Shown piece after piece: positions 43,561-51,781 of a stretch of 64,000 nt of DNA. A program made the position numbers and the translations under genes. This stretch comes from Anaeromusa acidaminophila DSM 3853 (GTDB taxonomy: Bacteria > Bacillota > Negativicutes > Anaeromusales > Anaeromusaceae): contig NZ_KB894583.1 in the NCBI RefSeq assembly GCF_000374545.1, forward strand, positions 62,001 through 126,000. The letters run 5' to 3'. Numbering within the stretch: the stretch's first letter is position 1; each line of letters begins with the position of its first letter. The notes below the pieces were generated by a model. The model was given only the letters and a program-made list of their open reading frames with translations, was not told the DNA's origin and ran no database searches.

Positions 43561-43573
43561 GCGGTGACAAGGA

Positions 43574-44332
43574 ATGAAAATGATTCGAGCGATTGATATA
43601 CATAAGCAATTTTCCGGCGTAGAAGTGCTTAAAGGCATTTCGCTGGAGGTGGAAAAAGGCGAGGTTGTCGCGATCATCGGACCGTCCGGTTCGGGGAAAA
43701 GTACGTTTTTGCGTTGCCTCAACCGGTTGGAACACATTGACAGCGGCTTGATTGAGATCGAAGGGGAGCAGTTAGCAGGCCCGGGTTCTAACGGCGCTTG
43801 CCAATACGCGGATGAAGGACGGGCCAGACAGATATGCAGCAAAATGGGCATGGTGTTCCAGCATTTTAATTTATTTCCGCATTTGACGGTGCTGCAGAAC
43901 CTGCTCGAAGCGCCGATGACAGTAAAGGGCATGAAGAGAGAAGAGATTTTGCCGTTGGCGGAAGAGCTGTTGAACAAAGTGGGCTTGCTGGTGAAAAAAG
44001 ATAGCTATCCTTCCAGCTTGTCCGGCGGTCAAAAACAGCGTGTAGCCATTGCACGGGCGTTGGCGATGCAGCCGGATATTATGCTGTTTGACGAACCGAC
44101 GTCGGCGCTGGATCCGGAACTGACCGGGGAAGTACTGAAAGCCATGCGCCAGCTGGCGGAAGAGCACATGACCATGGTGGTTGTTACCCATGAAATGGGT
44201 TTTGCGCGGGAAGTAGCCAATCGGGTTATTTTTATGGATCAAGGGGAAATCGTGGAAGAAGGCTTGCCAGAGCAGATTTTCCGTGCGCCGCAGCAAGAGC
44301 GGACACGCGAATTTTTGGATAAGATACTGTAG
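43574..44332 (+). CDS. Polar amino acid ABC transporter ATP-binding protein
   Basis: A 252-residue ATPase of the GlnQ/HisP class. Walker [10 protein letters not shown] (residues about 36-44), Q-loop [14 protein letters not shown], signature LSGGQKQR (about 152) and Walker [14 protein letters not shown] (about 173) are intact, as are the D-loop and switch His ([15 protein letters not shown]). A modest extra stretch (about residues 66-90, [19 protein letters not shown]) lies between strand and Q-loop. ATG is preceded by GGCGGTGACAAGGA. Translated after the permease. Confidence 0.95.
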   Translation: MKMIRAIDIHKQFSGVEVLKGISLEVEKGEVVAIIGPSGSGKSTFLRCLNRLEHIDSGLIEIEGEQLAGPGSNGACQYADEGRARQICSKMGMVFQHFNLFPHLTVLQNLLEAPMTVKGMKREEILPLAEELLNKVGLLVKKDSYPSSLSGGQKQRVAIARALAMQPDIMLFDEPTSALDPELTGEVLKAMRQLAEEHMTMVVVTHEMGFAREVANRVIFMDQGEIVEEGLPEQIFRAPQQERTREFLDKIL

Positions 44333-44355
44333 TTTTGTCAGCAAGGAGGTGCGCC

Positions 44356-45129
44356 ATGGCCGGTGAAAAAGAGGGAATTTATTCAGTGGATCGGGCGTTG
44401 GAATTGCTGCTTCTGCTGCAAAATCAAGGACAGGAAATGGGCGTCACGCAAATTGCGGCAGCCATGGGATTGCATAAAAGCACGGTGCATCGTACGTTGG
44501 CCACGTTGGAACAAAAAGGCTTTGTACAACAAAACATGCAAACCGGAAGATATTGGCTGGGGTTGAAATTGTATTCTATCGCCATGACGATGAAGGAAAA
44601 ATTGCCTATTAATCGTATCGCCAGACCCTATGCGCAAGAACTTGCAGACGCCTTTAACGAGGGCGTACATTTAGCGGTTTTAGACCGCAGCAGTGAAGAA
44701 TATCCGCGGCAAATTGTCATTGATAAAATAGAGAGTCAAAAAATTCTCAGCCTGACGCCGCCTGTGGGTTCGACAACGCCGGCGCATTGTTCGGCCTTAG
44801 GGAAATGTTTGCTGGCGTATGCGGGGGAAGAGTTTTTGAGTCGGTTTGTAGAGCAGCCGCTGCCAGCTTTTACTGAAAAGACCATTACGTCTTGGTCTGT
44901 GCTGCAGGAGGAATTAGCGGAGATTCGCCGTGAAGGCTATGGTACGGATAAAGACGAGCTGGAATGGGGGCTTACTTGTATTGCCGCTCCCATTTTAGGG
45001 GCTTCCGGGGAAATTGTAGCGGCCATTAGTCTTTCAGGGCCGTCTGCTCGCATCCAGGGCGAGCAGAAAGCCCAAGTAATTGCTGGCGTTCGCCGGACAG
45101 CGGCAGCTATCTCCCAAGCGATGCGCTAA
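44356..45129 (+). CDS. IclR family transcriptional regulator
   Basis: A 257-residue regulator: winged HTH at residues about 8-70 (YSVDRALELLLLLQNQG, MGLHKSTVHRTLATLEQKGFVQQ), then an effector-binding GAF-like domain with ALGKCLLAYAGEEF and LTCIAAPILGASGEIVAAISLSG. AAGGAGGTG precedes ATG 44356. It lies 23 bp after the amino acid ATPase gene and about 190 bp before the buk operon, on the same strand. Control of either is plausible; effector unknown. Confidence 0.92.
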   Translation: MAGEKEGIYSVDRALELLLLLQNQGQEMGVTQIAAAMGLHKSTVHRTLATLEQKGFVQQNMQTGRYWLGLKLYSIAMTMKEKLPINRIARPYAQELADAFNEGVHLAVLDRSSEEYPRQIVIDKIESQKILSLTPPVGSTTPAHCSALGKCLLAYAGEEFLSRFVEQPLPAFTEKTITSWSVLQEELAEIRREGYGTDKDELEWGLTCIAAPILGASGEIVAAISLSGPSARIQGEQKAQVIAGVRRTAAAISQAMR

Positions 45130-45179
45130 GACTAGGCTTGCTGGTTTGTTTATCTCTTCCACAAAAAGTATTTTGGGGA

Positions 45180-45208
45180 TTGAGATTCTCTGACGGCTCT
45201 GCTACAAT
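45180..45208 (+). promoter_or_regulatory. Putative sigma-A promoter of the buk operon
   Basis: TTGAGA and TACAAT with a 17-bp spacer. A start near 45215 would put the 45232 hairpin in the leader. Confidence 0.6.
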
Positions 45209-45231
45209 ATAGACAAGTTAATTCTGACAAT

Positions 45232-45278
45232 AAGAAAAGCGTTCTTAGATTGCATTCTAAAAGCGCTTTCTTTTTACA
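45232..45278 (+). terminator. Possible attenuator hairpin in the buk leader
   Basis: aagaaaagcg and the cgctttctttt part pair imperfectly, with an inner ttcttaga/tctaaaa stem and a T-rich tail. If the promoter above is right, it would terminate before buk unless relieved. Confidence 0.4.
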
Positions 45279-45322
45279 AGAAAAAAGGAACAGTGTTCCG
45301 ATGAGTGGAACGAGGAGGGCGT

Positions 45323-46387
45323 ATGGAGCATATTTTAGCAATCAATCCAGGAGCGACATCTACTAAATTTGCCTTGTTTCAAGGGGAAACGCTTTGTTTC
45401 AAAGAGACCGTAGAGCACAAGGCGGAAGACTTGGCGCATTTTGCGACCGTGTTTTCGCAGCATGGGTATCGGTTGAAGCTGATCGTGGATATGTTAGAAC
45501 AAAATGGCTTTTCCTTGGAACAACTGCAGGCGGTGGTGGCTCGCGGCGGGTTGCTCAAGCCTCTTTTGGGCGGAACTTATGCGGTCAACGAAGCGATGCT
45601 GGCGGATTTGCAGCAGGCGCAGCGAGGAGAGCACGCTTCTAATCTTGGCGCGGCTATGGCGCAGGATCTAGCGGAGAAACTTGGCATACCGGCGTATATT
45701 GTTGATCCGGTATCTGTGGACGAGTTAGAGCCGGTGGCGCGTATATCCGGTTTGGCGGAGCTGCCGAGGGTGAGCCTGTCGCATGCACTGAACAGCAAGG
45801 CTGTAGGGCGGAAGGTGGCGTCTCTTCTCGGAAGGGAATACGGGGAAGTTCGTTTGATTGTGGCCCATTTGGGGACGGGCGTTTCCGTATCGGCCCAGCG
45901 CTATGGGCGGACGATTGATGTGAACAATGCAATGGACGAGGGGCCGTTTTCGCCGGATCGCTGCGGTACGCTGCCTGCGAATCAATTGGTGCGTCTGTGC
46001 TATAGCGGTCGCTATAGCGAGGCGGAAATGCGGGCTAAGGTGACCAACCAAGGCGGTATGTATTCGTACTTGGGGACGAAGGATGTGCGGGAAGCGAAAA
46101 AAATGGCGGAAGCAGGGGACGAGCAAGCTGCGCTGGTTCTGGAGGCTCTTCCCTATCAGATCGCAAAAGATATTGGCGCTATGGCAGCCGTGCTGGAGGG
46201 CCAGGTGGACGCCATTGCCCTTACCGGCGGTATTGCTTATTCAGAAGCCATTGTGGCGGACATCCGTCGGCGGGTGGAGTTCATTGCGCCGGTATATGTA
46301 GTACCCGGCGAAGAAGAACTAGAGTCGCTGGCGTTGGGCGCTTTGCGAGTGTTGCGCGGGGAAGAGGAAGCGCGCTGTTACGAATAA
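45323..46387 (+). CDS. buk: Butyrate/branched-chain fatty acid kinase
   Basis: A 354-residue acetokinase-family enzyme: butyryl (or isobutyryl, isovaleryl) phosphate + ADP to the acid + ATP. LAINPGATSTKFALF opens the ASKHA fold; ARGGLLKPLLGGTYAVNEAML, AHLGTGVSVSAQRYGRTIDVNNAMDEGPFSPDRCG and ALTGGIAYSE follow. CGAGGAGGGCGT lies before ATG 45323. The length is that of Buk, shorter than acetate kinase. First gene of the operon with ptb and the oxidoreductase, which points to branched-chain acyl phosphates. Confidence 0.93.
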   Translation: MEHILAINPGATSTKFALFQGETLCFKETVEHKAEDLAHFATVFSQHGYRLKLIVDMLEQNGFSLEQLQAVVARGGLLKPLLGGTYAVNEAMLADLQQAQRGEHASNLGAAMAQDLAEKLGIPAYIVDPVSVDELEPVARISGLAELPRVSLSHALNSKAVGRKVASLLGREYGEVRLIVAHLGTGVSVSAQRYGRTIDVNNAMDEGPFSPDRCGTLPANQLVRLCYSGRYSEAEMRAKVTNQGGMYSYLGTKDVREAKKMAEAGDEQAALVLEALPYQIAKDIGAMAAVLEGQVDAIALTGGIAYSEAIVADIRRRVEFIAPVYVVPGEEELESLALGALRVLRGEEEARCYE

Positions 46388-46412
46388 AAGCGGCGGTTAA
46401 GGAGGAAAAACC

Positions 46413-47318
46413 ATGCTTGAAAACTTTGCTCACGCCTTGGCGGAAGCTAAAAAGTCAGGGGCGCAAACGGTAGCGGTGGCGGTGGCGCAGGATAAAGACG
46501 TGTTGCAAGCGCTGAAGCTGGCTCAGGATACAGGTATTGCGAAAGCCGTCTTAGTGGGAGATGCTGCGGAAATCAGACCGTTGTTGCAGGAAGTGGGCTT
46601 GCCTGCGGATACGACGCTTATTGATGAGAAAGATCCGGCGCAAGCGGCGTTAAAAGCGGTGTCTTTAGTACGGCAAGGTCAGGCGCAAGTCGTGATGAAA
46701 GGCATGCTTAATACCAGTGATTTTCTCAAGGCGGTGCTGCATCCGGAGCAGGGACTGCGCAGCGGCAGCTTGCTTAGCCATTTAGCGGTGTTCGAAGTGC
46801 CTGGAGAGAATCGGCTTTTATACCATACCGATGGAGGCATGAACATTGCGCCGGATCTGGAGACGAAAAAGGGAATTTTGAAAAACGCCTTGGCGGCGCT
46901 GCGGGCGCTGGGGTTGGCGAAACCTAAAGTAGCGGTTCTGACAGCTAATGAGCAAGTGCATCCGAAGATGCAAGCTACCGTAGACGCGCAAGCTTTAGTG
47001 GCGGCGGCTGCGGCGGGAGAATTTTCACCGTGCGTCATAGAAGGGCCGATCGCTCTGGATGTGGCTCTCAATCCGGAAGCGGCTCATCATAAAGGCATTA
47101 CCAGTCATATATCCGGACAAGTGGACTTATTCCTGATGCCTAATATCGAAACCGGCAATGTGCTGGGAAAATCGCTTTTATATTATGCAGGCGCGCAGAT
47201 GGCGGGACTGGTGCTGGGAGCGACGCATCCTATTGTACTGACATCCCGTGCGGAAACGCCGGAAGGAAAGCTGCATTCCATTTGTTTGGCCTGTTTGGCT
47301 GCGAGAAGGGGGAATTGA
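46413..47318 (+). CDS. ptb: Phosphate butyryltransferase
   Basis: A 301-residue phosphate acyltransferase: acyl-CoA + phosphate to acyl phosphate + CoA. Typical are VVMKGMLNTSDFLKAVLHPEQGLRSG (near residue 92), YHTDGGMNIAPDLETKKGILKNA (near 130) and VLTANEQVHPKMQATVDA. GTTAAGGAGGAA precedes ATG 46413. Its product goes to Buk; its substrate comes from the oxidoreductase encoded next. In the operon order buk-ptb-oxidoreductase, isobutyryl-, 2-methylbutyryl- or isovaleryl-CoA is likelier than butyryl-CoA. Confidence 0.93.
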   Translation: MLENFAHALAEAKKSGAQTVAVAVAQDKDVLQALKLAQDTGIAKAVLVGDAAEIRPLLQEVGLPADTTLIDEKDPAQAALKAVSLVRQGQAQVVMKGMLNTSDFLKAVLHPEQGLRSGSLLSHLAVFEVPGENRLLYHTDGGMNIAPDLETKKGILKNALAALRALGLAKPKVAVLTANEQVHPKMQATVDAQALVAAAAAGEFSPCVIEGPIALDVALNPEAAHHKGITSHISGQVDLFLMPNIETGNVLGKSLLYYAGAQMAGLVLGATHPIVLTSRAETPEGKLHSICLACLAARRGN

Positions 47319-47320
47319 GT

Positions 47321-47524
47321 ATGGCAAAAATTGTGGTGCTTCCGGAATACTGTAAAAGTTGCGGTTTATGTATTGAGGCGTGTCCCAAGCAAGTTTTGGC
47401 GCAAGGGGAGAAGACCAATGCCAAAGGGTATTTTCCTGTGACGCCAGTAAAGCCGGAGGCCTGTGTCGGCTGCGGCCTATGCGCCACGATGTGTCCGGAT
47501 ATTGCAATTGAAATCTATCGGTAG
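47321..47524 (+). CDS. 2-oxoacid oxidoreductase ferredoxin-like (delta) subunit
   Basis: A 67-residue protein with two four-cysteine motifs, C11-x2-C14-x2-C17-x3-C21-P and C48-x2-C51-x2-C54-x3-C58-P, binding two [4Fe-4S] clusters. It passes electrons from the thiamine centre to ferredoxin. ATG 47321 lies 2 bases after the ptb stop. Small delta subunits of this kind belong to the four-subunit oxidoreductase group that includes 2-ketoisovalerate and 2-oxoglutarate enzymes. Confidence 0.92.
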   Translation: MAKIVVLPEYCKSCGLCIEACPKQVLAQGEKTNAKGYFPVTPVKPEACVGCGLCATMCPDIAIEIYR

Positions 47525-47536
47525 GAGGCGGCGAAC

Positions 47537-48607
47537 ATGGAGAAGAGACTCATTAAAGGCAATGAAGCTATAGCGGAAGCAGCCATTCGAGCGGGATGCA
47601 AGCTGTTTTTTGGATACCCCATTACGCCTTCCACGGAAATTGTGGAATATTTGTCGAAGCATTTGCCGGAGGCAGGCGGTCTGGTGTTGCAGGGCGAAGA
47701 CGAGGTGGCCTCCATCAATATGTGTTATGGCGCTGCGGCTACGGGAACGCGGGTTATGACGGCTTCTTCCAGCCCCGGTTTCAGCTTGAAGCAGGAAGGA
47801 CTTTCGTATTTGGCGGCGACGGAGCTGCCGGTTGTTGTAGTTAATATTAATCGCGCCGGCCCAGGCTTGGGCGGATTGGGCCCTTCGCAGGCTGACTATT
47901 TCCAGTGCACTAAAGGGGGCGGCCATGGCGATTATCGCCTGATCGTGCTGGCGCCGTCCAAAGGGCAGGAAATGTATGATTTGACCATGGAGGCCTTTGA
48001 TTTGGCCGATAAATACCGTACGCCGGTGTTGGTGATGGGTGACGGATTTTTAGGGCAGATGATGGAGCCTGTGGCTTGTCATCCGTATCAGACTAAGGAG
48101 CTGCCTCCGAAGGATTGGGCGGTCGGCGGTTGCCGAGGGCGGGAAAAACGGAAGCTTGTCAGCTACAGCTTGACGAATGAAGCGGGAGAAGCGAACTGCT
48201 TGCGCTGGCAGGAAAAGTTTACCGCCATTGCGGAGAAGGAGCAGCGCTGGGAAGCTTTTTGCACGGACGATGCAGACTATTTGATTGTCGGGTATGGCAC
48301 TTGCGGACGTATTGCGAAAAGCGTGGTGCTGGCGGCGCGGCAGCAGGGCGTAAAGCTGGGTCTGATCCGGCCGATTACGCTTTGGCCGTTTCCTCAAAAA
48401 GCGTTCGACGGTTTAGCCGGTAAGATAAAAGGGATTATGACGCTGGAACTTAATGCCGGACAAATGATCGAGGACGTAAAGCTGGCGGTGTCTTGCGCTA
48501 TGCCTGTTGAACTGTATAGCCGCCAAGGCGGCATGCTGCCGTCGGAAAACGAAGTGCTGCAGCATTTTATGCGCACCTTCATGCCGGAACTTCGGAAGGA
48601 GGCCTAA
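47537..48607 (+). CDS. vorB: 2-oxoacid:ferredoxin oxidoreductase alpha subunit, VorB-like
   Basis: A 356-residue subunit carrying the pyrimidine-side of the thiamine site: GNEAIAEAAIRAGCKLFFGYPITPSTEIVEYL at the start, QGEDEVASINMCYGAAATGTRVMTASSSPGFSL near residue 55, then a C-terminal transketolase-like domain. The four-subunit layout fits 3-methyl-2-oxobutanoate (2-ketoisovalerate) oxidoreductase: oxoacid + CoA + ferredoxin(ox) to acyl-CoA + CO2 + ferredoxin(red). TAGGAGGCGG precedes ATG 47537. Oxoglutarate specificity cannot be excluded, but the kinase pair upstream favours branched oxoacids. Confidence 0.88.
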   Translation: MEKRLIKGNEAIAEAAIRAGCKLFFGYPITPSTEIVEYLSKHLPEAGGLVLQGEDEVASINMCYGAAATGTRVMTASSSPGFSLKQEGLSYLAATELPVVVVNINRAGPGLGGLGPSQADYFQCTKGGGHGDYRLIVLAPSKGQEMYDLTMEAFDLADKYRTPVLVMGDGFLGQMMEPVACHPYQTKELPPKDWAVGGCRGREKRKLVSYSLTNEAGEANCLRWQEKFTAIAEKEQRWEAFCTDDADYLIVGYGTCGRIAKSVVLAARQQGVKLGLIRPITLWPFPQKAFDGLAGKIKGIMTLELNAGQMIEDVKLAVSCAMPVELYSRQGGMLPSENEVLQHFMRTFMPELRKEA

Positions 48608-48611
48608 CGAT

Positions 48612-49364
48612 ATGGAAAGAGTATTTGGCAGACCCCAGGGCTTGACGGAATTGCCCTTTCATTACTGCCCTGGATGTACGCATGGCATTATTCATCGTCT
48701 GATCGGCGAAGTACTGGAAGAACTGGATATTGTCGGCGATACCATCGGTGTAGCGCCAGTGGGCTGTGCGGGCTTCTCTCTGGACTTTTTCAGCTGCGAT
48801 TTTGTCGGCGCCGCTCACGGGCGGGCGCAGGCGGTAGCTACCGGGATTAAACGTTCCAAGCCGGAACAGATGGTCTTTACGTACCAAGGGGACGGAGATA
48901 TCGCGGCTATTGGCACAAGCCACGCCATTCATGTTGCGGCGCGGGGGGAAAAGATTACTTCCATTATGGTGAACAACGCCGTGTTCGGCATGACTGGCGG
49001 CCAGATGGCCCCGACGACGCTGGACGGGCAAATTACGACTACGAGCCCCAAAGGGAGAGACGCTTCGGTTGTGGGCGAACCGATTGATTTGCCAAAAGTG
49101 ATGGCGGCCCTTTCGGGCGCTGCCTATGTAGCGGCGGTATCGGTGGATTCGCCGCAAAATATTCGCAAGGCGAAAGAAGTGATTCGTCGGGCCTTTAAGG
49201 TACAACAGGCCGGTTTGGGCTTCTCCTTTGTCAGTATTCTATCTACTTGCCCGACCAATTGGGGATTGTCTCCGAAAGACAGCCTGGAATGGCTGCGGCA
49301 GAACATGCTGCCTGTCTATGAAATGGGCGAATTGAAAATGGCCGAGGGGGTGGCGGAGCTATGA
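48612..49364 (+). CDS. 2-oxoacid:ferredoxin oxidoreductase beta subunit (thiamine-binding)
   Basis: A 250-residue subunit with the thiamine diphosphate fold: FHYCPGCTHGIIHRL at residues about 16-30, VGCAGFSLDFF, the GDGD...G magnesium motif (TYQGDGDIAAIGTSHAI near residue 97) and NNAVFGMTGGQMAPTT. ATG 48612 follows GGAGGCC; the longer open frame covers the end of the alpha gene. It overlaps the gamma gene by 4 bp. Works with the alpha subunit above. Confidence 0.92.
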   Translation: MERVFGRPQGLTELPFHYCPGCTHGIIHRLIGEVLEELDIVGDTIGVAPVGCAGFSLDFFSCDFVGAAHGRAQAVATGIKRSKPEQMVFTYQGDGDIAAIGTSHAIHVAARGEKITSIMVNNAVFGMTGGQMAPTTLDGQITTTSPKGRDASVVGEPIDLPKVMAALSGAAYVAAVSVDSPQNIRKAKEVIRRAFKVQQAGLGFSFVSILSTCPTNWGLSPKDSLEWLRQNMLPVYEMGELKMAEGVAEL

Positions 49365-49900
49365 TGGATAAAATCTTACTGGCCGGTTTTGGCGGCCAAG
49401 GCGTTATGTTTGTCGGTAAGATTTTGGCGTATGCAGGTATGCTGGATGAGCAAGAGATCTGTTGGATTCCTTCGTACGGTCCGGAAATGCGCGGCGGCAC
49501 GGCCAATTGTTCGGTCATTGTTTCCTCGGCTGAAATTCATTCGCCAGTGATTGAACAGGCTGACGCGGGGATTGTGCTTAATCAGCCTTCCTATGAAGCG
49601 TTTTTGGGACGTATTCGTCCTGGCGGGGCCTTGGTGGTCAATTCATCCATTATCGATACCTCTGCTAAACGGCGCGAGGATATCGAATTGGTTGAGGTGC
49701 CTGCGACCGATTTGGCTTACGATCTGGGACGACCGGCGTTGGCCAACATGGTGTGCTTGGGAGCGCTGCTGTCCAAGCTGCAACTGGTGGACGAAGCATC
49801 GGTGTCCAAAGCGGTTCAGGCGGTGGTCGGCAAGAAAAAACCGGAGATGTTCGACCTCAACATGAAGGCGGTCCAGCAAGGGTTAGCGGGGCGGAGCTAG
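49361..49900 (+). CDS. 2-oxoacid:ferredoxin oxidoreductase gamma subunit
   Basis: A 179-residue subunit of the family: LLAGFGGQGVMFVGKILAYAG (Rossmann-like start), IPSYGPEMRGGTANCSVI near residue 40 and NMVCLGALL near 127. ATGATG start overlaps the beta stop by 4 bp. Last gene of the buk-ptb-oxidoreductase operon. A gaacaggagaatcggag repeat begins 8 bp after its stop codon. Confidence 0.92.
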   Translation: MMDKILLAGFGGQGVMFVGKILAYAGMLDEQEICWIPSYGPEMRGGTANCSVIVSSAEIHSPVIEQADAGIVLNQPSYEAFLGRIRPGGALVVNSSIIDTSAKRREDIELVEVPATDLAYDLGRPALANMVCLGALLSKLQLVDEASVSKAVQAVVGKKKPEMFDLNMKAVQQGLAGRS

Positions 49901-49907
49901 GAACGAG

Positions 49908-49940
49908 GGTTGAACAGGAGAATCGGAGAACCAGAGGGTT
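49908..49940 (+). repeat. gaacaggagaatcggag-type repeat, copy 5
   Basis: gttgaacaggagaatcggag then aaccagagggttcg, lying within a few bases of the gamma-subunit stop, same orientation as the gene. Confidence 0.7.
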
Positions 49941-49985
49941 CGAATGAGGACGCGGGTAACGGAATAGTAAGAGAAGATAAGGAGG

Positions 49986-50132
49986 CAATGATTTAATGAA
50001 TGCTCCGGCAGGGCGAGATGGTTTTTCGCCAGGCGAGGAAGAAAATGCAGGAATAGCAGCGCTCTGCCGAGTCTTTCTGACAAAGTCTGGTGGAAAAAAA
50101 TCCGTTCTGCCGGAGTGATGAATAAATCATTG
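49986..50132 (+). mobile_element. MITE-like element, copy 3 of 3, with clear terminal inverted repeats
   Basis: The left end caatgatttaatgaatgctc continues ccggcag; the right end ctgccggagtgatgaataaatcattg is its imperfect inverse over about 26 bp. Inside, aggaatagcagcgctctgccgag and tttctgac match the other copies (23423, 30088). No coding capacity. It lies between the oxidoreductase operon and a convergent zinc-ribbon gene. Confidence 0.78.
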
Positions 50133-50147
50133 GTTCCTAAAAAAGGA

Positions 50148-50183
50148 ATAAAAAAAAGCTCCTGCATAAGCAGGAGCTTTTTG
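50148..50183. terminator. Bidirectional intrinsic terminator
   Basis: aaaaaaagctcctgc pairs with gcaggagcttttt, with an A-run on one side and a T-run on the other. It ends the minus-strand zinc-ribbon gene. Confidence 0.88.
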
Positions 50184-50190
50184 ATTGCTC

Positions 50191-50493
50191 TTAGTAGCGG
50201 GGATTGTTTTTCTGGAAGCAGTCGCGGCAATAAACCGGACGGTCATTGCTCGGACGGAAAGGAACTTGGGTTTCTACGCCACAAGACGCGCAAGTTACGT
50301 CGAACATTTCGCGCTGTTGACGAGCACCGCCGCCGAAACCACCACGGTTGTTCTGCTGTTTGCGAGCAGCGCGGCATTCGGGGCAACGGCCTGGCTCATT
50401 GGTGAAGCCTTTTTGAGCATAAAATTCTTGCTCGGATGCGGTGAATACGAACTCTACGCCGCAATCGCGGCAAGTCAGGTTTTTGTCTTCCAT
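50191..50493 (-). CDS. Small zinc-ribbon protein
   Basis: A 100-residue protein with two zinc-ribbon-like units: C8-x2-C11 with C37-x2-C40 (TCRDCG ... RCPECR), and C68-x2-C71 with C89-x2-C92 (TCASCG ... YCRDCF). A Gly/Asn/Arg-rich linker (NNRGGFGGGARQQR) joins them. This is the CxxC-x(n)-CxxC zinc-ribbon family common in Firmicutes; nucleic acid binding is suspected, not shown. ATG 50493 follows GAGGAGG; the longer frame has no start support. Confidence 0.87.
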   Translation of the reverse strand: MEDKNLTCRDCGVEFVFTASEQEFYAQKGFTNEPGRCPECRAARKQQNNRGGFGGGARQQREMFDVTCASCGVETQVPFRPSNDRPVYCRDCFQKNNPRY

Positions 50494-50721
50494 TTGTGAA
50501 GACCTCCTCAAATCAATTACCCTAATAGTTAGCAAATCAATCATTAAGCTTCTCGATTTGAAAGAGGCCATGACGTTTTAACGATCTATTAGTGGGCTAC
50601 TTAAATATACTATGGAGGGAGAAAAATGTAAAGAATATTTTTGAAAGAAATGAGGAGATTTTTGCTTCTTTACAAAGTGAGTTGAATTTAAAGCTCTTTA
50701 AGCCAGTATTTTCAAGGTTTT

Positions 50722-51495
50722 TCAGGTATGACCCAGGATTTTGGATAAGAGAGCCGTGCGCTCCAGTAAGGGGGCGACAATGTTATTTTCAATATGTTCT
50801 CGCGAAAAACGGGTGGATAAGCCGGAAATACTGATGGCGGCCACGGCATGACCATTTTGGTCGAAAATCGGCGCGCCGATGCAGCGCCCGTCTAGTTCGC
50901 TTTCCCGATCGTCCAGAGCGTAGCCGCAGCGACGTACTTGAGCCATTTCTTGCAAATAGGACTCCGGCGTTGTTAAAGTGTAAGCCGTGCGTCGTTCCAT
51001 ACCGTGCTTTTCTAAAATCTCTTTGATTTTTACATCCGGATAATGAATGAGCAGCGCTTTGCCTAGCGCCGTGCAGTGAACAGAATTGGTAGAGCCTAGT
51101 TTGGCTACCAGACGCAAAGCATGAGGACTTTCTACTGTGTCGATATACAGCACCCGTTGTTGATCTAAAATAGCAAGATGTACGGTTTCCTTGCTTAACT
51201 CGTTCAGATATTCCAAATGCTTACGGGCGAGCTGTTTGATTTCAAAGTCGCGCTCCGCCCAGCGACTGAGTGTGAGGAATTGCGTTCCTAGGCGGTAATG
51301 GCCGTTGCTGTCGCAGGAGACGTATTTGCGGTCCTCCAGATTACGCAGCAATCGATAGACAGTGGGCTTGGGGAGTTCGGTTTTCTCCGTCAGTTGGCGC
51401 AACGTAATCGGCGTGGGATGATTGCCGACGGTTTCTAATATTGTTAAGGCGCGGTGCAGGGATTGAACGGATAAGCTTCCGCCGCTTGTTGCCAT
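50722..51495 (-). CDS. IclR family regulator of the hexuronate cluster
   Basis: A 257-residue IclR-type regulator with the winged HTH at residues about 10-72 (LHRALTILETVGNHPTPITLRQLTEKTELPKPTVYRLLRNLEDR) and the effector domain with LGKALLIHY and GRCIGAPIFDQNGHAVAAISISGL. It is divergent from kduI; an inverted repeat in the shared 286-bp region is its probable binding site. By context it resembles KdgR-type repressors that sense 2-keto-3-deoxygluconate; effector identity is inference. Start ATG at 51495. Confidence 0.9.
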   Translation of the reverse strand: MATSGGSLSVQSLHRALTILETVGNHPTPITLRQLTEKTELPKPTVYRLLRNLEDRKYVSCDSNGHYRLGTQFLTLSRWAERDFEIKQLARKHLEYLNELSKETVHLAILDQQRVLYIDTVESPHALRLVAKLGSTNSVHCTALGKALLIHYPDVKIKEILEKHGMERRTAYTLTTPESYLQEMAQVRRCGYALDDRESELDGRCIGAPIFDQNGHAVAAISISGLSTRFSREHIENNIVAPLLERTALLSKILGHT

Positions 51496-51639
51496 AGTGT
51501 TTCACCTCGTGAAATGATCATTTTATATGATTCCTATGCTAAAGCAAATCAGACCAAAAGGCAAACTAAAAAAACGGCGTATAAGCGAGGAATAACAAGG
51601 TTGGTAAGTAATGTCGAGACACATAAGCCTAAACACATA

Positions 51640-51661
51640 TTGTGAAACAATTGTCTCACAA
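51640..51661. promoter_or_regulatory. Probable IclR operator upstream of kduI
   Basis: ttgtgaaac and gtctcacaa flank a 4-base aatt centre, a near-perfect palindrome. Related half-sites (cgtgagacg near 51755, cgtgaaat near 51511) lie in the same divergent region, and the palindrome is about 35 bp upstream of the kduI promoter. Confidence 0.6.
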
Positions 51662-51695
51662 TGTGAAAATAATTAATAAGAACGATAAAACAGTA

Positions 51696-51724
51696 TTGTC
51701 AGAGCATTTTGAGAGCAGTATAAT
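51696..51724 (+). promoter_or_regulatory. Putative sigma-A promoter of kduI-kduD
   Basis: TTGTCA and TATAAT separated by 17 bp, about 58 bp before the kduI start codon. Confidence 0.75.
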
Positions 51725-51781
51725 GACCTTGAAAAATGATACTGCAAGTCGTATCGTGAGACGAAAAGGGGGAACTAGAGA

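Noticed and set aside
43093-43977. Open frame of 294 codons opposite the amino acid permease and ATPase genes
   Set aside because: Both plus-strand genes have strong family matches; the opposite frame has none.
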